DNA of 6,339 nucleotides from Bacteroidales bacterium (GTDB lineage: Bacteria; Bacteroidota; Bacteroidia; Bacteroidales; B18-G4): NCBI GenBank assembly GCA_023132505.1, contig JAGLYE010000095.1, forward strand, positions 1 through 6,339. Direction: 5' to 3'. Made by a program: the position numbers and the translations under genes. Each line of letters begins with the position of its first letter. Position 1 is the first letter of the stretch. The notes under the pieces were generated by a model that saw nothing but the letters and a program-made list of their open reading frames with translations, ran no database searches and had not been told where the DNA came from. Below, piece by piece: positions 1 through 5,791 of the stretch.

Positions 1-134
1 TGCTGGAGGATATGGTTGTAAACGACGACCTGATAGAATTAACAGTAGAAACAGTTGATGGCAAGGATTTCGTGAAGATTGAAAGCAGCGGTAAACTGCA
101 TAAGATCATTGACAACAGAAATCTCACATCATGA
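1..134 (+). CDS. 3' end of an unidentified gene (5' truncated by window)
   Basis: An open frame runs from position 3 to a TGA at 132-134 and gives the last 43 residues of a protein, starting LEDMVVNDDLIELTVE and ending DNRNLTS. The tail is acidic and looks like alternating beta strands (IELTVETV, DFVKIES), so it could be the end of a small beta-rich domain, but I do not recognise a family. Its stop overlaps the ATG of the next gene in an ATGA (131-134), which indicates translational coupling and a shared operon. Because the next gene carries an RsbW-like domain, a partner-switching component such as a phosphatase or anti-anti-sigma protein is conceivable here. The visible residues do not show a STAS or PP2C motif, so that remains a guess from context. 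The coding call rests on the clean open frame and the overlap. Confidence 0.6.
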   Translation, partial: LEDMVVNDDLIELTVETVDGKDFVKIESSGKLHKIIDNRNLTS

Positions 135-1624
135 AAGTATTCCACCGATCGAAACTCAGCATACAAAACGATATAGGAAGCCTGCCTGAAGCAGAGGCCT
201 GTGTATGCAAGGTGGCTGAACAGATAGGTTTTAGTGATCACGACAACAAGCAAATACAACTTGCCCAGGAAGAGGCACTTACGAATATCATCAAGCATTC
301 CTTTGTACCGGGGCAACTCGAGGATATCGTGATAGAGTTCTGTCAGGTGCCATTGGGATTGAAGATCAGCATCTGGGTGAAGGGAATCCCATTCGACCCG
401 GCTCTCTTTCCCGTTTACAGCAGAAAGAGCCTTGAAAAAAAATACGATGACCGCGGACTTGGAACATATCTCATCAGGAACGTGATGGATGAGTACTCAT
501 ATATCAACCACGGGCATGATGGTATTGAGGTTATACTGGCAAAAAACCTTGCCACCAGGTCCATTGAAGACCTTATCAATGATGGGGAGACTGAAGCTAT
601 AGACAGCACTTATTCCACAGATGGGGAAAAACCGGAATACAGTATTGGCCTGATGAACGCGGAGGAAGCAGTTGAGGTTTCACGACTTGCTTATTACTCA
701 TACGGATATACTTATCCCTATGAAAACATCTACTACCCCGACAAGGTAGTCCGTCTAAATGAAAGCGGACGCCTGGTATCCATGGTAGCACGACTTGAGA
801 GCGGTGAGATCATAGGCCATTCAGCACTGTCGATGGAATCGGATGACAATTCCAATGCTGAACTGGGCATTGCCTTCAGCAATCCGGGATACCGTGGCAT
901 GGGGATCATGAATAAATTATGGGAGGCGCTTATTGATAAGGCCATTAAAGAAAAGATCCTGGGTGTATATGCCATGACTGTCACAACACACCCTTACTCG
1001 CAAATGGCAGCCCATCATTTTGGTATGAAAGACTGTGCTTTGCTTCTATCCAAGGTGCCGGTGCTCAAGTTCAAGGATATCCGGGAAGAAAGCCATCCCA
1101 GGGAGAGCATCATGATTGCCTATCGCTATCTGAATCCCCCGGTTTCCATGACCATCTATCCGCCGAAGAAACATGTGAAGATGATCAGAAATATTTTCAG
1201 GAATATTGGAGTCGAGCCGGAGGTGACGGAAAGTAAGGTGTCCTTATCCGATCTAAAAGGCAAACGTTCCAAGCTAAAAGTAAAGCCTGACACAGAGTTC
1301 GTGACAGCAAACATACAGGTCGACCAATATGGTGAACATACAATAAAAAAAGTTGCAGAAGACCTGAGGCAATTTTGTGTAGAGCGCTATGAAACTATCT
1401 ATCTGTCGTTAAGCCTGAATGATCCTTTTACAGCCATTTTATGTCAGGAGTTTGAGAAGCTGGGATTCTTTTTCTCAGGAATACATCCCGGAGATAATGA
1501 TGTCAGTTTCCTGACTTTGCAATACCTGAACAACCAGGTGATGGATTATGGTGTATTGAACCTGGACTCGAAATTTGGGAAGGAATTAATGAATTACGTC
1601 GAAAAATGTGATCCGAATGCTTAA
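131..1624 (+). CDS. RsbW-like (GHKL ATPase) and GNAT acetyltransferase fusion regulator
   Basis: This 497-residue cytoplasmic protein has at least two recognisable parts and no signal peptide or membrane segment. Residues about 1-140 resemble the HATPase domain of RsbW/SpoIIAB anti-sigma kinases. The N box is visible as EEALTNIIKH (47-56, with N52), and a G2-like box as RGLG (108-111) followed by TYLIRNVMDEY. The G1 region reads IWVKGIPFDP (81-90), so the Asp expected two residues before Gly85 is Val83. Residues about 168-335 resemble a GNAT domain, with an acetyl-CoA-binding motif A around SNPGYRGMGI (250-259) and a motif B-like AAHHFGMK (293-300). Residues 340-497 contain AILCQEFEKLGFFFSG (435-450), like the end of a GNAT fold, and may be a second, degenerate one. 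Such fusions occur in other bacteria, but the target of the acyltransferase and any sigma or anti-sigma partner are unknown. The ATG at 131 is favoured because it overlaps the upstream stop; no clear Shine-Dalgarno is present. The N-terminal and first GNAT domain calls are fairly secure; enzymatic activity is inferred. Confidence 0.85.
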   Translation: MKVFHRSKLSIQNDIGSLPEAEACVCKVAEQIGFSDHDNKQIQLAQEEALTNIIKHSFVPGQLEDIVIEFCQVPLGLKISIWVKGIPFDPALFPVYSRKSLEKKYDDRGLGTYLIRNVMDEYSYINHGHDGIEVILAKNLATRSIEDLINDGETEAIDSTYSTDGEKPEYSIGLMNAEEAVEVSRLAYYSYGYTYPYENIYYPDKVVRLNESGRLVSMVARLESGEIIGHSALSMESDDNSNAELGIAFSNPGYRGMGIMNKLWEALIDKAIKEKILGVYAMTVTTHPYSQMAAHHFGMKDCALLLSKVPVLKFKDIREESHPRESIMIAYRYLNPPVSMTIYPPKKHVKMIRNIFRNIGVEPEVTESKVSLSDLKGKRSKLKVKPDTEFVTANIQVDQYGEHTIKKVAEDLRQFCVERYETIYLSLSLNDPFTAILCQEFEKLGFFFSGIHPGDNDVSFLTLQYLNNQVMDYGVLNLDSKFGKELMNYVEKCDPNA

Positions 1625-1647
1625 AGGGGATTTTAGGAATGTCATCC

Positions 1648-2256
1648 CTAATAATTATCCGGGATATTTTTCATGATGTTGGAAATAAACTCCCGGGCAC
1701 GGAATAGCTGCGCCTTCACCGTTCCAAGGGGCAGGTCAAGTTCTGCAGCGATCTCCTCGTACGAATGCTCCTTGAAATAACGGAGTTCTATCAACTGCCT
1801 GTAATGAGGCTTTAACTTTTCGACCACCTCGCGCATCAGCACCATCTTCTCTTTCTTCATTACAGTTTCCTCAGGATCAGGTGTATCCGAAGGAATATAG
1901 TTTGCCAGCTCATTGCCTTCCTCTCCACCAGGGCTGCTATTCATGGAAAAAGTACGCTTTTTCTTTTTCCGCATAAAGTCAATGCAATTATTGGAGGCAA
2001 TCTTGAACAGCCAGGTGCTGAAAGCGTAATCAGGTGTATATTGCTCCAGCTTTTTAAATGCTTTCCCAAAGGCCTCGATGGTCAGATCATCGGCATCGCA
2101 GGTATTGTTCGTCATCTTAAGTAACATGAAGTAAAGCGAATCCCGGTAGTTGCTCATCAATGCTGCATATGCCTTCTGGTCGCCATTGTTGATGGCAGCC
2201 TGTACCAGCTGATAATCGCGCATGGCCTTATCGGTAAGATTAGGATTTACTTCCAT
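1648..2256 (-). CDS. ECF-like sigma-70 family RNA polymerase sigma factor
   Basis: This 202-residue protein would direct RNA polymerase to a set of alternative promoters. Region 2 spans about residues 29-100: DADDLTIEAF (54-63) matches the core-binding 2.1/2.2 segment, and FSTWLFKIASNNCIDFMRKK (79-98) matches the -10 recognition segment 2.4. A short acidic, low-complexity linker (about 105-135) leads to region 4 (about 137-192), whose helix-turn-helix is SYEEIAAELDLPLGTVKAQL (165-184). There is no region 1.1 or region 3, as in ECF (group 4) sigma factors. The start at 2256 lies inside the 3' end of the upstream glycosyltransferase gene, with a 10-bp overlap, so the two are probably co-transcribed and coupled. 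Met12 (codon 2223-2221) is an alternative start, but the residues before it look native to the protein. No anti-sigma gene is adjacent in the window, so how its activity is controlled is not visible. Its regulon cannot be predicted from sequence. Confidence 0.95.
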   Translation of the reverse strand: MEVNPNLTDKAMRDYQLVQAAINNGDQKAYAALMSNYRDSLYFMLLKMTNNTCDADDLTIEAFGKAFKKLEQYTPDYAFSTWLFKIASNNCIDFMRKKKKRTFSMNSSPGGEEGNELANYIPSDTPDPEETVMKKEKMVLMREVVEKLKPHYRQLIELRYFKEHSYEEIAAELDLPLGTVKAQLFRAREFISNIMKNIPDNY

Positions 2257-3380
2257 TTATCAGGCTTACTGAATATATTCACCAGACTGAGCATGGGATA
2301 AAACACGATCAGAAATAATTCCGCTAAAGGCGAAAATAGTAATAATTTTCTTTCATTCAGTCGGTTCATGCACATTTTAGTAATTAACAAATAACTAACA
2401 AAACGCACAAATAATACAGCCCCGACCACTATAAAGTTATATCCCAATGACATAAGAAGAATGAACAAGCCGGGGAATATTAACTGGCTGATCGACCAGG
2501 TACCCAATAACCATTTAAAGCGGGGGCGATAGTACTTCCATGTTGTCAGGTGCCGTCGCTTTTGTTTAACCCAGGCAGTGAATGTTCCCTCCGGCAGTGA
2601 AATAGTATGGCTTCCATGCCCTACTTCAATGGCAACATTTCGCTTTGTTGCTGCACTGTTAATAAACAGGTCGTCATCGCCTGAAGCAACTGTATAATGT
2701 GATGAAAAGCCCTTATTTCTGTAAAACAGCGACTTACGATAAGCCATATTTCTGCCAACACCCATGTATGTCTTGCCTGATAACGAATAAGAAAGGTATT
2801 GTATGGCAACCCATAATGTTTCGTAGCGGATCATCATATTCATCATACCGGCTTTCTTTTTATAAGCGCCATATCCCAGCACGATCTCTTTCTCACCCTT
2901 GAATTTGCAGGTCATATTCCTGATCCAATATTCAGAAGATGGCCTGCAATCTGCATCGATAAGAAGCAGGATTTCATGAGATGCCGATTTTATTCCCAGT
3001 GATAAGGGGAATTTCTTTCCGTGAAAAAAGTTAAGATCCTGATTCAGGTTCACAATTTTGAGTTTATTGTTTCCCCGCGCTATTTCTTCAAGTAATCCCA
3101 GGGAATCATCCTGTGAATTATCGTTAACCACAACAACTTCGAATTCCGGATAATCCTGCTGCAGGATCAGAGGCAGGTTCTTCTTCAGGTTTGCATACTC
3201 ATTCCGTGCACAGATCACTACAGATACTGCCTCCCCTGAAGTATGAGTCTCTTTATCCCGGTAAAAGGCAAGCCGGCGAAATACCACCCAGAAATAGAAC
3301 ATCTGGACAACAAATGCCAGCATATATGCCAGCATGAGTATCTGCTCGATCAGATCTTGTGGAAAATAGGGAATCTGCAT
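2247..3380 (-). CDS. Membrane-anchored family 2 glycosyltransferase
   Basis: This 377-residue protein is a processive-type or envelope GT2 enzyme that would transfer a sugar from a nucleotide-sugar donor at the cytoplasmic face of the inner membrane. An N-terminal membrane helix (about 12-36) precedes the GT-A catalytic domain (about 52-280). Visible motifs are VSVVICARNE (52-61), the nucleotide-binding VVNDNSQDDS (84-93, D87), the metal-binding DAD (142-144) in LLIDADCRP, the acidic GDDD (234-237) near the expected catalytic base, and QKRRH (273-277) with W281 where QxxRW would be in related synthases. Three hydrophobic segments follow (about 292-312, 314-336 and 346-368). It has all the expected GT2 acidic motifs and looks intact. 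Donor and acceptor are unknown; exopolysaccharide, glycolipid or LPS-related glycans are all possible. It is the first visible gene of a minus-strand pair with the sigma factor, and its upstream region is the 74-bp divergent intergenic stretch shared with tgt. Confidence 0.93.
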   Translation of the reverse strand: MQIPYFPQDLIEQILMLAYMLAFVVQMFYFWVVFRRLAFYRDKETHTSGEAVSVVICARNEYANLKKNLPLILQQDYPEFEVVVVNDNSQDDSLGLLEEIARGNNKLKIVNLNQDLNFFHGKKFPLSLGIKSASHEILLLIDADCRPSSEYWIRNMTCKFKGEKEIVLGYGAYKKKAGMMNMMIRYETLWVAIQYLSYSLSGKTYMGVGRNMAYRKSLFYRNKGFSSHYTVASGDDDLFINSAATKRNVAIEVGHGSHTISLPEGTFTAWVKQKRRHLTTWKYYRPRFKWLLGTWSISQLIFPGLFILLMSLGYNFIVVGAVLFVRFVSYLLITKMCMNRLNERKLLLFSPLAELFLIVFYPMLSLVNIFSKPDKWK

Positions 3381-3426
3381 CTTTTCCGCGTTTAAGCGAA
3401 ATTATCCAATCTTCATGAATAAAATT

Positions 3427-3434
3427 TATCTTTG
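3427..3434 (+). promoter_or_regulatory. Candidate Bacteroidota -7 promoter element for tgt
   Basis: The 8-mer TATCTTTG matches the TAnnTTTG -7 consensus of the principal sigma factor in Bacteroidota. It lies 20 bp before the tgt ATG, inside an AT-rich divergent intergenic region. Transcription would start around 3440, leaving a very short leader with no Shine-Dalgarno. No good TTTG -33 element is found at the usual spacing upstream, so support rests on the -7 box and its position. Confidence 0.5.
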
Positions 3435-3454
3435 AATGATTTTTTATAAACATC

Positions 3455-4585
3455 ATGAAGTTTATAATTCAAAGTACAGATAAGGCATCCAATGCCCGTG
3501 CCGGGGTTTTGGAAACAGCCCATGGGAAGATAAAAACACCCATCTTTATGCCTGTTGGCACAGCTGCCAATGTGAAGGCAGTGCATATGCGTGATCTGCA
3601 TGATGATGTTAAAGCGCAAATCATTCTCGGAAACACTTATCACCTGTACCTCAGGCCCGGCACAAAAATTATACAGAATGCAGGGGGGCTGCACAAGTTT
3701 ACAGGCTGGGACAAGCCTATGCTGACCGATAGTGGCGGATACCAGGTTTATTCCCTTGCCGAGATACGCAAGGTAAAGGAAGAAGGGGTTACATTTCAAT
3801 CTCATATCGATGGTTCAAAACACGTTTTTACCCCGGAAAATGTAATGGACATCCAACGCATGATCGGAGCCGACATCATCATGGCATTCGATGAATGTAC
3901 CCCCTACCCTTGCGATCATGAGTATGCCAGAAACTCCCTGGAAATCACGCATCAGTGGCTGAAAAGATGCTTCGATCGCTTTAACACAACCGAGCCCATT
4001 TACGGCTATGATCAGGCCTTGTTCCCCATTGTACAGGGAAGTGTTTATCCCGAATTACGCAAGGAATCGGCAGAAGTGATAAGCAGCTTCGGAGCTGAAG
4101 GTAATGCAATCGGCGGCCTTTCGGTAGGGGAACCGCATGAGATGATGTATGAAATGACAGGCCTGGTATGTGATATACTACCCAAAGATAAGCCACGTTA
4201 TCTTATGGGTGTGGGCACCCCTGCCAATATCCTTGAAAGTATTGCCCTCGGAGTAGATATGTTCGACTGTGTGATGCCTACCAGGAATGGCAGAAATGGT
4301 ATGCTTTTTACCAGGAACGGCTTCATAAATATGCTCAACAATAAATGGAAGGATGATCATTCACTACTCGATGAAGAGGGAAACTCTTTTGTTGATTCAC
4401 AATATACCAAAGCATACGTACGGCATCTCTTCAAGGCCGGAGAATTACTCGGAGGTATGATCGCCAGCCTGCACAACCTGGCATTCTACATGTGGTTGGT
4501 CGGTGAAGCCGGGGAGCAGATACAAGCCGGCACATTCAGCAGTTGGAAGGACATAATGGTTAAGAAGGTAACAACAAGGCTATAG
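3455..4585 (+). CDS. tgt: Queuine/preQ1 tRNA-guanine transglycosylase
   Basis: Tgt exchanges guanine 34 in the anticodon of Asp, Asn, His and Tyr tRNAs for the queuosine precursor preQ1. The 376-residue protein is full length. The general acid/base Asp92 sits in LTDSGGYQV, the nucleophile Asp271 in VDMFDCVMPTRNGRNG, and substrate-pocket residues in AFDEC (144-148), PIVQG (191-195) and GGLSVGE (220-226). The unusual part is the zinc site. The canonical CxCxxC ligands fall at residues 309, 311 and 314, which here are Gly, Ser and Asp, while the fourth ligand, His340 in SLHNLAFY, is kept with the correct 31-residue spacing. From memory, Bacteroides Tgt proteins also lack these cysteines, so this is probably a lineage trait and not damage. 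The rest of the fold, including the VRHLFKAGELLGG helix (322-334), is well conserved. It is followed after 9 bp by a permease gene, so the two form an operon. Confidence 0.97.
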   Translation: MKFIIQSTDKASNARAGVLETAHGKIKTPIFMPVGTAANVKAVHMRDLHDDVKAQIILGNTYHLYLRPGTKIIQNAGGLHKFTGWDKPMLTDSGGYQVYSLAEIRKVKEEGVTFQSHIDGSKHVFTPENVMDIQRMIGADIIMAFDECTPYPCDHEYARNSLEITHQWLKRCFDRFNTTEPIYGYDQALFPIVQGSVYPELRKESAEVISSFGAEGNAIGGLSVGEPHEMMYEMTGLVCDILPKDKPRYLMGVGTPANILESIALGVDMFDCVMPTRNGRNGMLFTRNGFINMLNNKWKDDHSLLDEEGNSFVDSQYTKAYVRHLFKAGELLGGMIASLHNLAFYMWLVGEAGEQIQAGTFSSWKDIMVKKVTTRL

Positions 4586-4594
4586 GCACAGCAG

Positions 4595-5671
4595 ATGAAG
4601 ATCCTCGACATATACATAATCAAGAAATTCCTCGGGACATTTTTCTACGCCATCTCCCTGCTGATCTTGATCGTGATCATCTTCGACATTTCTGAAAATA
4701 TTGATGAATTCATTAAAAAAGATGCCCCACTCACCGAGATCATCTTCAACTATTATCTGAATTTTATTCCCTATTTTATCAACCTTTTTGCGTATCTGTT
4801 CACCTTTATCTCGGTGATATTTTTTACATCCAAGCTTGCTTCCAACACTGAAATTGTTGCAATGCTCAGCGGTGGTGTCAGCTATTACCGCTTTCTAAGG
4901 CCATATTTAATATCTGCCATTATTCTGGCTATAATGTCGTTCTACCTGGGGAATTTCCTCATTCCCAAAACCAACATCAAGAGAAGGGAATTTAAGGACA
5001 AGTATATGGAAAACCTCGACGAGGACAAAGAGCGAAACATCCATTTGAAAATAGGCCCGCAAACCTATGTTTACCTCGAGAACTTCAGCAGTACGACCAA
5101 TACGGGAACTAAATTCAGTATGGAAAAATTTGATGGCAATAAGCTTGTTTACAAAATGATGGGAGACCGGCTACGCTGGGATAGCACCGGCAATTTTTGG
5201 TCGATCGATAATTATACCATCCGGAAAATTGAAGATATCCGGGAAACAATACACAGGGGTAACCGGCTGGATACAACCATGAACTTAAAACCCTCAGACC
5301 TCTACATCAAGAAAGAAGATTTCGAGGAAATGAATTTTTGGGAGCTTCGCGACCGCATTAAAGAAGAGAGGCTTAAAGGATCAGTAAAAGCAAAAATATA
5401 CGAAGTGGAAAAGCAAAAACGTATCGCTGCTCCCTTTGCTACCATTATTCTCACACTCATAGGCGTCACCCTTTCAAGCCGTAAAATGCGGGGGGGCATC
5501 GGCATGCACCTCGGCCTTGGTATAGCACTCACCTTCACTTATATCCTCTTCATGCAGATTACCATGGTATTTGCCACATTTGGGAATCTTTCACCTTTCT
5601 TAGCCGCATGGATCCCCAATATTATTTTTGCTGCGGTGGGGCTTGTGTTATTGAAGACTGCGCAGAAGTGA
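4595..5671 (+). CDS. LptF/LptG (YjgP/YjgQ) family permease
   Basis: This 358-residue inner-membrane protein belongs to the LptF/LptG family. With the LptB ATPase, these proteins extract lipopolysaccharide from the inner membrane and pass it to the LptC/A/D transport bridge. Hydrophobicity suggests six membrane helices: about 12-31, 52-78 and 101-123, then 279-296, 303-325 and 334-354. A large periplasmic beta-rich domain (about 125-270) between them corresponds to the family's jellyroll. The family signature after helix 2 is visible as SNTEIVAMLSGGVSYYRFLRP (83-103), and a cytoplasm-facing segment with LSSRKMRGG (293-301) lies between helices 4 and 5. Length and topology fit an intact member. 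LptF and LptG cannot be told apart from the sequence alone, so no symbol is given. The ATG lies 9 bp after the tgt stop, and the pairing is probably functional only through co-transcription. The operon ends at the octamer repeats. Confidence 0.93.
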   Translation: MKILDIYIIKKFLGTFFYAISLLILIVIIFDISENIDEFIKKDAPLTEIIFNYYLNFIPYFINLFAYLFTFISVIFFTSKLASNTEIVAMLSGGVSYYRFLRPYLISAIILAIMSFYLGNFLIPKTNIKRREFKDKYMENLDEDKERNIHLKIGPQTYVYLENFSSTTNTGTKFSMEKFDGNKLVYKMMGDRLRWDSTGNFWSIDNYTIRKIEDIRETIHRGNRLDTTMNLKPSDLYIKKEDFEEMNFWELRDRIKEERLKGSVKAKIYEVEKQKRIAAPFATIILTLIGVTLSSRKMRGGIGMHLGLGIALTFTYILFMQITMVFATFGNLSPFLAAWIPNIIFAAVGLVLLKTAQK

Positions 5672-5675
5672 TTCG

Positions 5676-5778
5676 GTGTTTCAGTGTTTCAGTGTTTCAG
5701 TGTTATTATTTTAACCATGGAACACTGGAACCATGAAGCACTGGAACCATGGAACCATGAGATTAGTGTTTCAGTGTT
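5676..5778. repeat. 8-bp-period intergenic repeat array
   Basis: The gap between the convergent permease and ispE genes is filled by short repeats with an 8-bp period. Block 1 (5676-5704) is GTGTTTCA three times plus a partial GTGTT. Block 2 (5719-5758) is five in-register octamers: GGAACACT, GGAACCAT, GAAGCACT, GGAACCAT and GGAACCAT. Block 3 (5766-5778) is GTGTTTCA plus GTGTT. Block 2 octamers such as GGAACACT are near-complements of AGTGTTTC (one T opposite G), so blocks 1 and 3 can pair with block 2. Units are too short and contiguous for CRISPR. Function is unknown; a bidirectional terminator or an expandable intergenic filler are both possible. Confidence 0.9.
5694..5731 (+). terminator. 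Possible hairpin terminator within the repeats
   Basis: Bases 5694-5704 (GTTTCAGTGTT read inward from G5694) can pair with 5721-5731 (AACACTGGAAC), giving an 11-bp stem with one T-G wobble and a 16-nt AT-rich loop. It starts 22 bp after the permease stop and lies between convergent genes, where a terminator is expected. There is no U-tract directly after the stem, and the repeats allow several competing pairings, so this is not a standard intrinsic terminator. Confidence 0.3.
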
Positions 5779-5791
5779 AAATGCTAAATGA

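Noticed and set aside
1627..1648. GGGAT/ATCCC inverted repeat between the convergent regulator and sigma genes as a terminator
   Set aside because: The stem is only 5 bp with a 12-nt loop and no T-tract, so it is too weak to support a terminator call.
2699..2902. Plus-strand 67-codon open frame inside the glycosyltransferase gene, and other short frames opposite or within the large genes
   Set aside because: They lie in alternative frames of strongly supported genes, show no recognisable domain, and have no start context or spacing that would suggest translation.
3397..3404. TAATTTCG on the minus strand as the -7 box of the glycosyltransferase gene
   Set aside because: It has one mismatch in the conserved TTTG part and no -33 element, so it is mentioned only as the nearest resemblance.
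4379..4420. Tgt as a pseudogene because its zinc cysteines are missing
   Set aside because: The reading frame is full length, both catalytic aspartates and the substrate pocket are intact, and the same loss is recalled in Bacteroides homologues.
5676..5778. Repeats as a CRISPR array
   Set aside because: Units are 8 bp, contiguous and imperfect, with no unique spacers and no cas genes in the window.
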